A DNA stretch of 64,000 nucleotides from Chryseosolibacter histidinae (GCF_018598225.1 NZ_JAHESF010000026.1:1-64000), one strand, 5' to 3'. Positions 15,303-22,809 are shown, counted from the stretch's first letter. Made by a program: numbers and translations. The notes: a model not told the origin generated them from the letters alone.

Positions 15303-15980
15303 ATGATACCGCAGCCGCCCTTTAACAGTGCCATCGAAGAATTGCTATTCGGCATCTACCAGAAGCTTGAGAGTTCAGGCGGTGGACTTAAGCCAACCGA
15401 TTTGAATACCTTGGCTAAGCTGAATGCCTTGCTTATCGACGCCGATTTAATGAGTAGCGAGGAAACTATTCTTGCCATTAATGGGATCAGGGGAAATGTG
15501 CCAGTGGCGGCAAATTCTTTGGAAAAGCTTTATAACATCATCCTGGCTCTTAACTATCTGAGACGAGAAGATATTGACACGCTCGCAGAACTGAACGCTA
15601 TACTGCTGGACGCAGATATTGTTAAGAGTGAAGATCTTAACAATATCATAGGCTCTTTGCCGTTGAACAAGCGGATTTTCCGATTCTTTTTCGATCCCTC
15701 GTCGCATGATCTTGATAGGTTTGCACTGCGCGGAAAGATCAATTCGCTTACGGAAGACTTCACAAACGAACTGCAGGGTGTGACCTATAAAACAAGAACT
15801 GATGCTTCCGGTACATGGGCATACCATTCAAATATCGCAATGCTGCAGGTATGGATCAATGCTAATGTCAATGGTAGTGAAATATCAGGAACAAAATATT
15901 GGATAAAATGTGTCCCGATTTATAAATCGGGACACAACGATGAGGCCATGAACGAGTTTGGTTACGTTGTATCCGCTTAA
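15303..15980 (+). CDS. Putative spike / receptor-binding protein with internal repeats
   Basis: 225 residues. The first 125 residues hold two copies of a helical unit, DLNTLAKLNALLIDADLMSS (around residue 37) and DIDTLAELNAILLDADIVKS (around residue 94). Short heptad-like repeats of this sort form trimeric stalks in phage spikes. The last 90 residues are beta-rich and aromatic (NKRIFRFFFDP, GTWAYHSNIAMLQVWI), like a small receptor-binding head. A perfect 28-base palindrome lies inside the gene, 45 bases before its stop. It comes after the cell-wall genes, where adhesion genes are often placed. Confidence 0.5.
   Translation: MIPQPPFNSAIEELLFGIYQKLESSGGGLKPTDLNTLAKLNALLIDADLMSSEETILAINGIRGNVPVAANSLEKLYNIILALNYLRREDIDTLAELNAILLDADIVKSEDLNNIIGSLPLNKRIFRFFFDPSSHDLDRFALRGKINSLTEDFTNELQGVTYKTRTDASGTWAYHSNIAMLQVWINANVNGSEISGTKYWIKCVPIYKSGHNDEAMNEFGYVVSA
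15909..15936. repeat. Perfect 28-bp palindrome inside a gene
   Basis: Arms of 14 bases (TGTGTCCCGATTTA, 15909-15922) are followed directly by their exact reverse complement (15923-15936) with no spacer. The GTCCCGAT ... ATCGGGAC core resembles short palindromes common between genes in Cytophagales and other Bacteroidota. Here it lies within the coding frame of the putative spike gene. It is not followed by a T-run. Confidence 0.8.
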
Positions 15981-16079
15981 CCGACGATCTTCCTAATGTG
16001 ATCAATCCCAAGGGGACGATTATGTGGACCACCGCTTTTATTCGTAATAGCCAAGCCTTCGAGGTGTTATCTTTGTGGC

Positions 16080-16283
16080 ATGCCGGAAATAAAAAAGGGA
16101 TTGGTTATTGATCTGGGATCAGTGCTAATTAATGAATGTGCATTTGCCATAGTAGATGAACAGGTGTACAATACCTTAAGAGTGAGCCTTATTGAAAACC
16201 TGCCGGATGCTGCCGAAGTCGTCACACCCAGTGAACTAACAGGTTATACTTTAGCTATGAGTTATTTGAAAAGCGAGGAATAA
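16080..16283 (+). CDS. Small hypothetical protein at end of virus-like operon
   Basis: 67 residues, soluble and acidic, alpha/beta (KKGLVIDLGSVLINECAFAIVD). It is separated from the previous gene by 99 bases, a larger gap than elsewhere in the operon, so it may be expressed separately. No family is recognised. It marks the last convincing plus-strand gene before the defence-like block. Confidence 0.45.
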   Translation: MPEIKKGLVIDLGSVLINECAFAIVDEQVYNTLRVSLIENLPDAAEVVTPSELTGYTLAMSYLKSEE

Positions 16284-16289
16284 GGAAAG

Positions 16290-16493
16290 CTAGTTTATCG
16301 GCTTACAAGCAAGTGTCGCTGCCCGGCAATGGCAACACGGCTCTTGCCATGATTTCAAGTTCGAAAGGGGGAAAAGTTTGTCCCTCAAAATTCGCTGCAT
16401 CTCTTTGTCCGCCTTCGTATAAAACTTAAATTGAAGGTACGTTGGAAGGTCATTGAGTATCCGCATGATCAATTCCGAGCGGTGCTCAGACAA
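16290..16493 (-). CDS. Possible small protein, TTG start
   Basis: A 67-residue frame with protein-like composition in its first half (LIMRILNDLPTYLQFKFYTKADKEMQRILR) and a Cys-rich end. It has no ATG near the 5' end: it would need TTG at 16493 or the internal ATG at 16466. Codons continue open for eight residues upstream before a stop. It may be the remnant of a longer gene. It converges with the operon, leaving only 6 bases between stops. Confidence 0.3.
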   Translation of the reverse strand: MSEHRSELIMRILNDLPTYLQFKFYTKADKEMQRILRDKLFPLSNLKSWQEPCCHCRAATLACKPIN

Positions 16494-16608
16494 TATTTCC
16501 CGTATTCTGAGGGGTTGACGTTATTATCGACCTCTTCAATATGCTTTACCGTGCCTGCGATTCTGGCTGATTTAGTGACTAATAAACTTAGATGTGTATA
16601 AAGATATA

Positions 16609-16629
16609 AAATCTAATATTATTAGATTT
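16609..16629. promoter_or_regulatory. AT-rich dyad upstream of HEPN gene
   Basis: A perfect inverted repeat with arms AAATCTAAT (16609-16617) and ATTAGATTT (16621-16629) around ATT, about 80 bases upstream of the gene at 16708. Symmetry and position suit an operator. No T-run follows, so it does not look like a terminator. Confidence 0.4.
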
Positions 16630-16707
16630 ACTTATCAAATGAAATTTTTAAAATAATGCGTTGGCTGGCAGTTAGAAAGTGTTGTTACCGTTAAATCGAT
16701 TTTAAGT

Positions 16708-18000
16708 ATGTCAAAAAAGATATCAGAAAACCCATCTTATCAGCGGCTGAGGACGGAAATGCAGCAGGCAGAGGAATTCAGGAAGGCCATACAGCTATTA
16801 GATCCCACGGGCGAAAAATTTCCTGATCTATTAAACGTATTGAATAAAGTGCCCGAATTCCAAAAACAACTCGAACAGATTGCGAATACTCCTGAAGAGT
16901 TCAATAATTATTACAGTGAACGAGGATGGATTGCCTATGAAAGTATGGAATCTAAAGTCATAGAATCTGCTATTGAACTGGCAAGAGTTGGAAGAATTGA
17001 TGACGGAGAATCAGTGTTAGTAGAATACTATCATCCGGAAAAATTAAAATTCCGAATAAATTACATAAGAGGCGTGAAAGAGTTTGAGCCGCGAATGCGT
17101 CTTATTGATCTGGCGCTGGATGACTATATAGGAGAAAGATTTCATGCTTGCGTTCCCGTTTTGTTAATGATGATCGATGGAACTGTCAACGATGTTACTA
17201 AAGATTTCGGGCTATTTGCTGAGAATGTAGATATATCAGCCTGGGATTCAATTTCGGGCCATGAAAATGGACTTGGAAAGTTGTCCAAGTTGCTAAGTGG
17301 TAGCAGAAAAAAGACAAATGCGGATTTGATAGCGATTCCATATCGAAACGGTATACTACACGGCAAGGAACTGGCCTATGATAACATAGCGGTTGCTGCA
17401 AAAACCTGGGCCTTGCTTTTTGCCGTTAGAGACTGGATTGTTGCCAGGAGAAAGCAAAAACCAAAAGAGAAAGCCGAAAGGACTATCGAAGAATCAATCG
17501 AAGATCTACGAAAAATTGAGCAGTCCAATAAATTGCTCGATAAATGGATCCCCAGGAAGATTGTGTTGGGAGTTGAGTTGCCGAAGACCGGTACAATAGA
17601 TGAATACGAAGCGAATACACCAGAGCGGGCTACGATGCAATTTCTGTTTTATTGGACAAAAAAGAATTTTGGAAAAATGTCGGAAATGATTGTTCGATAC
17701 GAAAATCTGGGTTTGACAAATAAAAAAATAGCCGGAGAACTACGGGAAGCGTTTGAGACACTAAGCGTTATTTCTTACGAATTGTTATCAATAGATGACC
17801 AGGCTCCAGCCGTTACTGAAGTCAAAACATCGGTTACGTTTAGCAAGGCCAACGTTTCTGTGTTAAAGGAGCTAAACTTTAGATGGATTTACATGAACCG
17901 AGATGCAACGAATATTGGTAGATGGGAACGGGACGGTAGTTGGTTCTTAATAGATAACTTTAGATTGGAAGTTTCAATGATAAATCTTACCGAGAAGTGA
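16708..18000 (+). CDS. Putative HEPN-domain RNase, defence-associated
   Basis: 430 residues, soluble. Around residue 213 lies PYRNGILHG, an R-x4-H motif (Arg213, His218, with Asn214 following the Arg) that matches the catalytic signature of HEPN ribonucleases. It is preceded by the usual long helices (FHACVPVLLMMIDGTVNDV) and an LSKLLSG segment. A family of large HEPN-like proteins with RN-x-I-x-HG is known in Bacteroidota and Proteobacteria accessory regions. The next two genes on the same strand are also of defence type, so an abortive-infection role is likely. Cleavage activity is inferred, not shown. Confidence 0.65.
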   Translation: MSKKISENPSYQRLRTEMQQAEEFRKAIQLLDPTGEKFPDLLNVLNKVPEFQKQLEQIANTPEEFNNYYSERGWIAYESMESKVIESAIELARVGRIDDGESVLVEYYHPEKLKFRINYIRGVKEFEPRMRLIDLALDDYIGERFHACVPVLLMMIDGTVNDVTKDFGLFAENVDISAWDSISGHENGLGKLSKLLSGSRKKTNADLIAIPYRNGILHGKELAYDNIAVAAKTWALLFAVRDWIVARRKQKPKEKAERTIEESIEDLRKIEQSNKLLDKWIPRKIVLGVELPKTGTIDEYEANTPERATMQFLFYWTKKNFGKMSEMIVRYENLGLTNKKIAGELREAFETLSVISYELLSIDDQAPAVTEVKTSVTFSKANVSVLKELNFRWIYMNRDATNIGRWERDGSWFLIDNFRLEVSMINLTEK

Positions 18001-18074
18001 CGAAGCAATAAGGATCTCCATTCACGGAAATCGACTATAAAACAATCCCAGAACATAGTAATCTTTCTCAGTTT

Positions 18075-18902
18075 ATGGAGAAAAAACAAAATGGTAAAAA
18101 GCTATTTCCCTGGTGGTTAAAATTGGTCTTCTTATGTCTAATGATTTCCCTACTCTGGGGACTTGGAACATACGTACTGCACCGACTCTACGATGGATAC
18201 GAAATACCTGGGCAAATTGGTGATAGCTTTGGGGTTTTTAATTCACTATTCTCAGGTCTCGCGTTTTGTGGGCTTGTTTACACTATATACGTGCAACATC
18301 AAGATTCGATTGAACAGGCGAAGAACTTTTCGCGAGAACTGTCAGCAATTCAACGTCAAAGACGAGAAGCAGCTTTCTTCACGCTCTTAAACATCCATTT
18401 AGAAACAGTAAGAAATACAAAGATAACTCCAACAAAAGATTGGACTTTTTCTGGGGCAGAAGCTTTTATATATTTTTTTATGAGATTTCAGGAACTTGTT
18501 GAGCCATTGCCTCAACTTAATGTTACTGTTATGCCGCAATACATGGGTAAATACAATGAGTTGTTTGCCGCAGTGGGGGTAGCATTCTCACAATACTTAA
18601 AAAGTTTGTTAGCAATTTACAAATTTGTGAAGAACAGTAGATTAAAGCCAGAAGCCGAAAAAAAATACCTTGACCTTATTAAGGCGTATGTAACACAACA
18701 AGAGAAAGTCTTCTTGTTCTACCATCTGACGTTAATTTCTGACGCCAACGAGAATAGAGAATTGAAGTTGATGGAATCAGAATTGGACCTAATAAGGAGT
18801 CTGAGCGATTGGGATTTGGCAAATGGTGTACCTTTAAAGAATGTAGGTCATCACAGGGGATTTATAATAAATTATGAAATTAAGTATCCTCTTAAGGCCT
18901 AA
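18075..18902 (+). CDS. Putative phage abortive infection protein (putAbiC-like)
   Basis: 275 residues. Two membrane segments (about 14-36 and 50-70) surround the block GQIGDSFGVFNSLFSGLAF, which is characteristic of the putative abortive-infection AbiC family (IGD-x-F-G ... LFS, then a second helix ending in YVQHQ). The remainder is cytoplasmic and helical, starting with a Gln/Arg-rich coiled region (IQRQRREAAFFTLLNIH). Such proteins are thought to disturb the membrane or halt growth when triggered by phage. It sits between the HEPN gene and the AlbA_2 gene. Confidence 0.75.
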   Translation: MEKKQNGKKLFPWWLKLVFLCLMISLLWGLGTYVLHRLYDGYEIPGQIGDSFGVFNSLFSGLAFCGLVYTIYVQHQDSIEQAKNFSRELSAIQRQRREAAFFTLLNIHLETVRNTKITPTKDWTFSGAEAFIYFFMRFQELVEPLPQLNVTVMPQYMGKYNELFAAVGVAFSQYLKSLLAIYKFVKNSRLKPEAEKKYLDLIKAYVTQQEKVFLFYHLTLISDANENRELKLMESELDLIRSLSDWDLANGVPLKNVGHHRGFIINYEIKYPLKA

Positions 18903-18958
18903 GTTGAATAAATATCGCAATGGGCTTGGCAGATTAATTGTGAATCAAATGAATTGCT

Positions 18959-19930
18959 ATGAATGATGAAATCAGGGACGAGGTAAGGGCTAAAGTACTC
19001 CAGTACCTCTCTTTTGGGAGACTTGAGACCAATAAGTTTGAACTGAAAAGGGAGTGGTATAACCTTCGCGAAAGCCATGGTAAGAATGAATTTCTCAGAG
19101 ATGCTACCGCAATTATTAATTCCTATGGGGGCGAGAATGCATTTATTGTGTTTGGTGTTGCTGAAAGCAAAGAATTATTTGATACAAAAATCGAGGATTC
19201 TGGCTATAAAGATTCCGCCTCCATAAAAGACATTATCGATGCGAATGTGGACAAGCCATTTAGGTTTGATGTTGACCATGTAAACGTAAATGGCAAAAAT
19301 CTTTGCTTTATTTATCTGCACCCTTCATTAGATAAACCCCATGTCATTGTTAAGTATGTTAATGACAACAAAGGGAGGGCGCAAGAAAACGCAATTTTCA
19401 TTAGAAGCGGTTCTGCGAAAGTTTCACCGACAAAGGGTGACTTGGATAGAATGTATATCGAGAGAAATACGATCCTTGTTGAGCGGAAAGCAGATGTTTC
19501 AATTAATTTTCATGGATTCCATTTTTCAACCGACGTTAATAACCGAGTCGCTACACATACTTTGGAAAGGCCACTACTGATTGAGAATAGAGGTACAAGG
19601 GTTCTAGCGGTCTACAAAATCTTTTTGCAGTTTGATTTGGGTGATGAAAAACTTGTGTTTATCCATGAGACGATTGCAAAGAAACCAATTGTTATTCCGC
19701 CTAATGATATATACCGAGAGAATCTCAAGTTCTTTTGCAAAGAAACTCCTCACCGCAATCAAACGTCGAATAAGCTAAATAATGTTGTAAATAGTGTTTT
19801 AGAGAATCCAAGACATGGTGACGTTGTTTGTACACTTTTATTAGCAACAGGTGAAGACTTGCCTACAAATCTTTTTATGCCAAACATAAATCATGCTAAG
19901 TTGCCGCCGGTGGGTGTTCGAATATATTAA
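18959..19930 (+). CDS. AlbA_2 / Schlafen-type putative DNA-binding protein
   Basis: 323 residues. Residues about 20-160 match an AlbA_2 (Schlafen AlbA) domain: ETNKFELKREWYNL, FLRDATAIINSYGGENAFIVFGV, then GKNLCFIYLHPS, PHVIVK and IFIRSGSAKVSPTKGDLDRMY. The E-x-K in the first block and the RSGS turn are the usual landmarks. The C-terminal 160 residues are beta-rich and unrecognised, and probably sense a trigger or bind a partner. Schlafen-type domains bind nucleic acid and occur in several anti-phage systems. It is the last gene before the attachment site. Confidence 0.75.
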   Translation: MNDEIRDEVRAKVLQYLSFGRLETNKFELKREWYNLRESHGKNEFLRDATAIINSYGGENAFIVFGVAESKELFDTKIEDSGYKDSASIKDIIDANVDKPFRFDVDHVNVNGKNLCFIYLHPSLDKPHVIVKYVNDNKGRAQENAIFIRSGSAKVSPTKGDLDRMYIERNTILVERKADVSINFHGFHFSTDVNNRVATHTLERPLLIENRGTRVLAVYKIFLQFDLGDEKLVFIHETIAKKPIVIPPNDIYRENLKFFCKETPHRNQTSNKLNNVVNSVLENPRHGDVVCTLLLATGEDLPTNLFMPNINHAKLPPVGVRIY

Positions 19931-20040
19931 TAGATATCAAACTCTAAGCCATGGGTAACGCGCACTTTTCAGCACGGTGATTTTGAGTTTTAATATGCTT
20001 TGAGTTAAATTGAATTCCTGTATTGCAGTTACAAAAACGT

Positions 20041-20059
20041 GGTGAGCTAACTGGTGAGC
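20041..20059. repeat. Tandem GGTGAGC pair near island end
   Basis: GGTGAGC occurs at 20041-20047 and 20053-20059, 49 bases inside the tRNA-derived junction. Short direct repeats just inside the end of an integrated element are often integrase arm-binding sites. No integrase gene is next to it in this window. Confidence 0.35.
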
Positions 20060-20107
20060 GCAGTTTTACACCGCATGCAAAATATTGAAAATCAAAGCGT
20101 TTAGGGC

Positions 20108-20134
20108 CGGGTTCGAATCCCGCCCTCTCCGCCA
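20108..20134 (+). other. attR: 27-base 3' end of a tRNA-Ser gene
   Basis: The sequence from 20108 holds the T-loop GTTCGAATCC, the 3' T-stem, the acceptor strand CCTCTCC, a G discriminator and an encoded CCA. The matching 5' acceptor would be GGAGAGG, as in bacterial tRNA-Ser. No D-arm or anticodon arm precedes it, and the outermost T-stem pair (C20107 with C20125) is mismatched, so homology starts exactly here. This is what remains when an integrative element inserts into the 3' end of a tRNA gene; the element lies to the left and the intact tRNA should be beyond the left window edge. Confidence 0.75.
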
Positions 20135-20264
20135 AACAATCACAAACGCGTCCAGCCCAAAAGGCTGGACATTTTTGTTTTTGGAGTAGTTGCCGAGCTT
20201 GCTTGAGCAATTACGGAGAAAACAAAAATAAAGGGAGCGGAGCGACCGCGTTTGTGATTGTTTG
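20133..20264. repeat. Long inverted repeat with 18-bp perfect arms
   Basis: The 18 bases at 20133-20150 (CAAACAATCACAAACGCG) are repeated exactly in reverse complement at 20247-20264. A second nested pair, ATTTTTGTTTT at 20171-20181 and AAAACAAAAAT at 20219-20229, lies inside. The left arm begins at the last bases of the tRNA-derived site. The nested design suggests either a folded RNA or an inserted repeat that duplicated local sequence in inverted orientation. Confidence 0.6.
20150..20182 (+). terminator. Rho-independent terminator after tRNA-derived site
   Basis: An 8-bp stem, GTCCAGCC (20150-20157) with GGCTGGAC (20163-20170), and a 5-base loop are followed by ATTTTTGTTTTT. It was probably the terminator of the tRNA-Ser gene before the island moved in. 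Confidence 0.75.
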
Positions 20265-20311
20265 AAGCCTCCCCTTTCAGGGATCACCGAAGGTAATCCC
20301 GCCCGCTCCGC
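20193..20311. repeat. Dispersed repeat copy A, tRNA-3'-end-like terminus
   Basis: About 119 bp aligning with 24054-24175. Shared blocks in the same order are CCGAGCTT-GCT-GAGCA, an A-rich run, AAGCCTCCCCTT, AGGGATCACCGAAGGTAATC and CTCCGC. The block ending AATCCCGCCCGCTCCGC is close to the tRNA-Ser 3' end found 160 bases upstream (AATCCCGCCCTCTCCGC). GGGAT ... ATCCC pairs form a hairpin. Between the shared blocks the two copies differ freely, with stem-like segments preserved as stems. Confidence 0.65.
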
Positions 20312-20454
20312 GATTTCAATATCAAGCAAAATCAAAGCCCTGCAATTCGTATGAATTTCAGGCTTTTGCTTTTAGAGACACACCAAATTGTTCATCAAAA
20401 CTCAAGTTGTTGGCGAGTAATTCGGTGAGGTACCTAATGATCTTATCAGCATTA

Positions 20455-20835
20455 TCAACGTGTATCAATTCTGACTGTAGCGGATCGTGCTTTCTCACTA
20501 ACCATTGAATTCAAGTAAGGACTGCCAACATATTTTTTCCGGTATGCGTTATCAACAGCTTTGTTCACTTCTCCGCTAACTGGAGCAAAGGAAACCTCGA
20601 AAGCTTTTCCTGCAACCGTAATCCTTCCTGCCCTTTGGCTCAACGCTGCCTGATACCATTTTGACTTCTGACCGTGATAAGGGCGAACGTAAAGTTCATT
20701 GTTCACAACGACTGACCATATCCAGGTTGGAGTTCCATACGTAATTCCATCCTCTCGAAATGGCGATATATGAAGATCATCGGCAAGGGCTACTTTTTCC
20801 AACAAAGACTTCAACGATGTACTTTGATTTGTCAT
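20455..20835 (-). CDS. DUF2255 family protein
   Basis: 126 residues. The blocks ISPFREDGITYGTPTWIWSV, LYVRPYHGQKSKWYQAAL and RITVAGKAFEVSF are typical of DUF2255, a small cytoplasmic beta-barrel-like family often encoded beside dehydrogenases and related to flavin/nitroreductase-linked proteins. The biochemical role is unknown. It is the last gene of a minus-strand unit after the Tat-exported alcohol dehydrogenase, 14 bases downstream of it, and so is probably under control of the divergent AraC regulator. Confidence 0.85.
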   Translation of the reverse strand: MTNQSTSLKSLLEKVALADDLHISPFREDGITYGTPTWIWSVVVNNELYVRPYHGQKSKWYQAALSQRAGRITVAGKAFEVSFAPVSGEVNKAVDNAYRKKYVGSPYLNSMVSEKARSATVRIDTR

Positions 20836-20849
20836 AGAACGTTTGATCG

Positions 20850-22046
20850 TTAGAATGTACTTGCATCTATGACATACCGATAACGAGCTTCCTTATTCAC
20901 AACTTTGTTCCAAGCATCGTTGATCTCTTCGGCTTTAATAATTTGTATTTGCGGGTGGATGTTGTTCTTTGCGCAATAATCCATTATTTCCTGTGTTTCA
21001 GGAATTCCTCCTATAAGCGATCCGTTGAAGTTAACGCGATTAAAGATCATATTGAAGTTGTTGATCGACAACGCGCCATTAACTGGCATGCCCACTTGTG
21101 TGAAATTTCCGTAGGGTTTAACACAGTCTATGTAACCTGACATTTCGTATGCGTAAGGAACGGTTGAGATCATGTAATCAAGCTTGCCTTTCCATGGCTT
21201 CAGTTTATCTGCACTATCAACCACAATCACCTCTTTTGCGCCGAAACTCTTGATGTCATTAACTTTCGAAGCAGATGTGGTGAAAGCATACACTTCAGCA
21301 CCTTTCGATTTAGCAAGCTTAACTGCCATATGCCCTAATCCTCCAATACCTACGACACCAACGTTGTCACCGCGCTTGATCTTGTATTGCATCATTGGCG
21401 AATAGGTAGTGATTCCTGCACATAATAATGGCGCAGCATGTTTTAAATCCATATTGTCCGGAATTCTGATCGCAAAGTGATCACGTACAACGATATTGTT
21501 TGAGTATCCTCCTTGAGATATACCAGATGGAGACGTTTTTTCGGGGCTACCATATGTCCCGGTGAATCCCGTTGTTTGGCAATGATGCTCCGCGCCTTTC
21601 TTACAGCTTTCACATTCAAGGCAGCTATTGACCATGCAACCAACTCCAGCTTTGTCGCCTATTTTGAATTTGGTTACATTCTTTCCAACTGCCGTCACGA
21701 TTCCCGCTATTTCATGCCCTGGCACCTGCGGATACGGTTGCTTACCCCAATGACCTTTAATCGTGTGAATATCAGAATGACAGATGCCTGAGTATTTTAT
21801 TTCAATCAGTACATCGTTGTCACCAACAGGCCTGCGCTCGAAATTCCAAAGTGTTAGGTTGCCATTCTCGTGTTTGCCAGCGTACCCTTTAGCTTTTATG
21901 TTTGAAGCCATTATGTTTAAGTGTTGATTAGCTAATAATTCAATCGGACCAGAGAACATTACTGCGGACCCCAGCAAGGCAGAGTTCTGCAAGAACTTCC
22001 GTCTTGGATATTGATTAATGTTTTTTTGATTTCCCATACCGTACAA
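20850..22046 (-). CDS. Zinc-dependent alcohol dehydrogenase with Tat signal
   Basis: 398 residues. The N-terminus YPRRKFLQNSALLGSAVMFSG is a twin-arginine signal. The mature part is a cinnamyl-alcohol/AdhP-type medium-chain dehydrogenase: CHSDIHTIKGHWG (catalytic zinc), GHEIAGIVTAVG, the structural-zinc cysteines in CLECESCKKGAEHHC, and a Rossmann motif GVVGIGGLGHMAVKLAKS for NAD(P). It reduces or oxidises aldehydes and alcohols. Export of a folded nicotinamide-dependent enzyme is unusual, since cofactor would have to be carried through Tat. It is in one unit with the SDR gene upstream (9 bases apart) and DUF2255 downstream. Confidence 0.88.
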   Translation of the reverse strand: MYGMGNQKNINQYPRRKFLQNSALLGSAVMFSGPIELLANQHLNIMASNIKAKGYAGKHENGNLTLWNFERRPVGDNDVLIEIKYSGICHSDIHTIKGHWGKQPYPQVPGHEIAGIVTAVGKNVTKFKIGDKAGVGCMVNSCLECESCKKGAEHHCQTTGFTGTYGSPEKTSPSGISQGGYSNNIVVRDHFAIRIPDNMDLKHAAPLLCAGITTYSPMMQYKIKRGDNVGVVGIGGLGHMAVKLAKSKGAEVYAFTTSASKVNDIKSFGAKEVIVVDSADKLKPWKGKLDYMISTVPYAYEMSGYIDCVKPYGNFTQVGMPVNGALSINNFNMIFNRVNFNGSLIGGIPETQEIMDYCAKNNIHPQIQIIKAEEINDAWNKVVNKEARYRYVIDASTF

Positions 22047-22055
22047 CGTTTGCTT

Positions 22056-22809
22056 TTACTGAATACTATAACCTCCGTCCACTACCAAAGTGTGTCCCAC
22101 TACGAGGCTTGCCATATCACTGCAAAGCCAAAGCACTGCATCGGCTATTTCCTTAGGTTGCCCCAAACGCTTAGCCGGTACCGCTGCAATCATCATATCA
22201 AGTATCTCTTGCTGACCTCCCGCCATCATTTTGTCAACCATCGGCGTATGAATGATGCCAGGACAAATGGAGTTGATGCGAATTCCTTGCGCTGCATATT
22301 CGAGCGCTGCACTTTTCGAAAGTCCGATGACGCCGTGCTTCGCTCCATGGTATGTTCCTCTTTGCGGGCCGCCCAGAATTCCTCCGATCGAAGAACAGTT
22401 TACAATCGCACCATTGCCCTGCTTGCGCATCTGCTGGGAGTTCAAACTTCATACAGCTCCATACGCCACGCAAGTTCACACCCATCACTCTGTCGAAGTC
22501 TTCTGCAGTCTGGTCAGCTGCATCAGCAAGGACGTTTTGAATACCTGCATTATTGAAGGCTGCATCCAGTTTCCCAAAGGCTTCCACGGTTTTACTGACC
22601 ATTTCCTGCACCTGTGAATCATTTGACACATCGCAAGCAATGGCAAGCACTTTATGCCCATCTGCTTTAAGTTGACCTGCTGCTTTGTTTACAAGTTCTT
22701 TGTCCCAATCGGCCAATGCAACCGATGCACCCGCTTCAGCAAATGCCTTTGCTGCCGCAAATCCGATACCCTGCGCTGCCCCCGTAACGAGAGCTACTTT
22801 GTTTTCCAT
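22056..22809 (-). pseudogene. Short-chain dehydrogenase (SDR), frameshifted
   Basis: From MENKVALVTGAAQGIG (the TGxxxGIG cofactor motif) the frame runs to WSCMKFELPADAQAG and then out of homology. In the next frame the family sequence resumes with QQMRKQGNGAIVNCSSIGG, the catalytic YHGAKHG (Tyr-x-x-x-Lys) and the C-terminus GHTLVVDGG. Deleting one C from CTCCCAG near 22438 restores a standard SDR of about 250 residues (KFELQQMRKQ). It is either a true inactivation or a homopolymer error. It heads the cassette divergent from the AraC gene. Confidence 0.85.

Noticed and set aside
15909-15936. Rho-independent terminator or dif site
   Set aside because: No T-run follows the palindrome and it lies inside a coding frame. 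A dif site has two imperfect arms with a 6-base centre, not a spacer-free 14+14 palindrome.
6740-16283. Contractile injection system, type VI secretion or conjugation operon
   Set aside because: No sheath, tube, baseplate, VgrG, AAA+ ATPase, relaxase or coupling protein is found. The proteins are mostly small, beta-rich or membrane-anchored.
20101-20134. Complete tRNA gene
   Set aside because: Only the T-loop, 3' T-stem, acceptor strand and CCA are present. No D-arm, anticodon arm or 5' acceptor precedes them, and the outer T-stem pair is mismatched.
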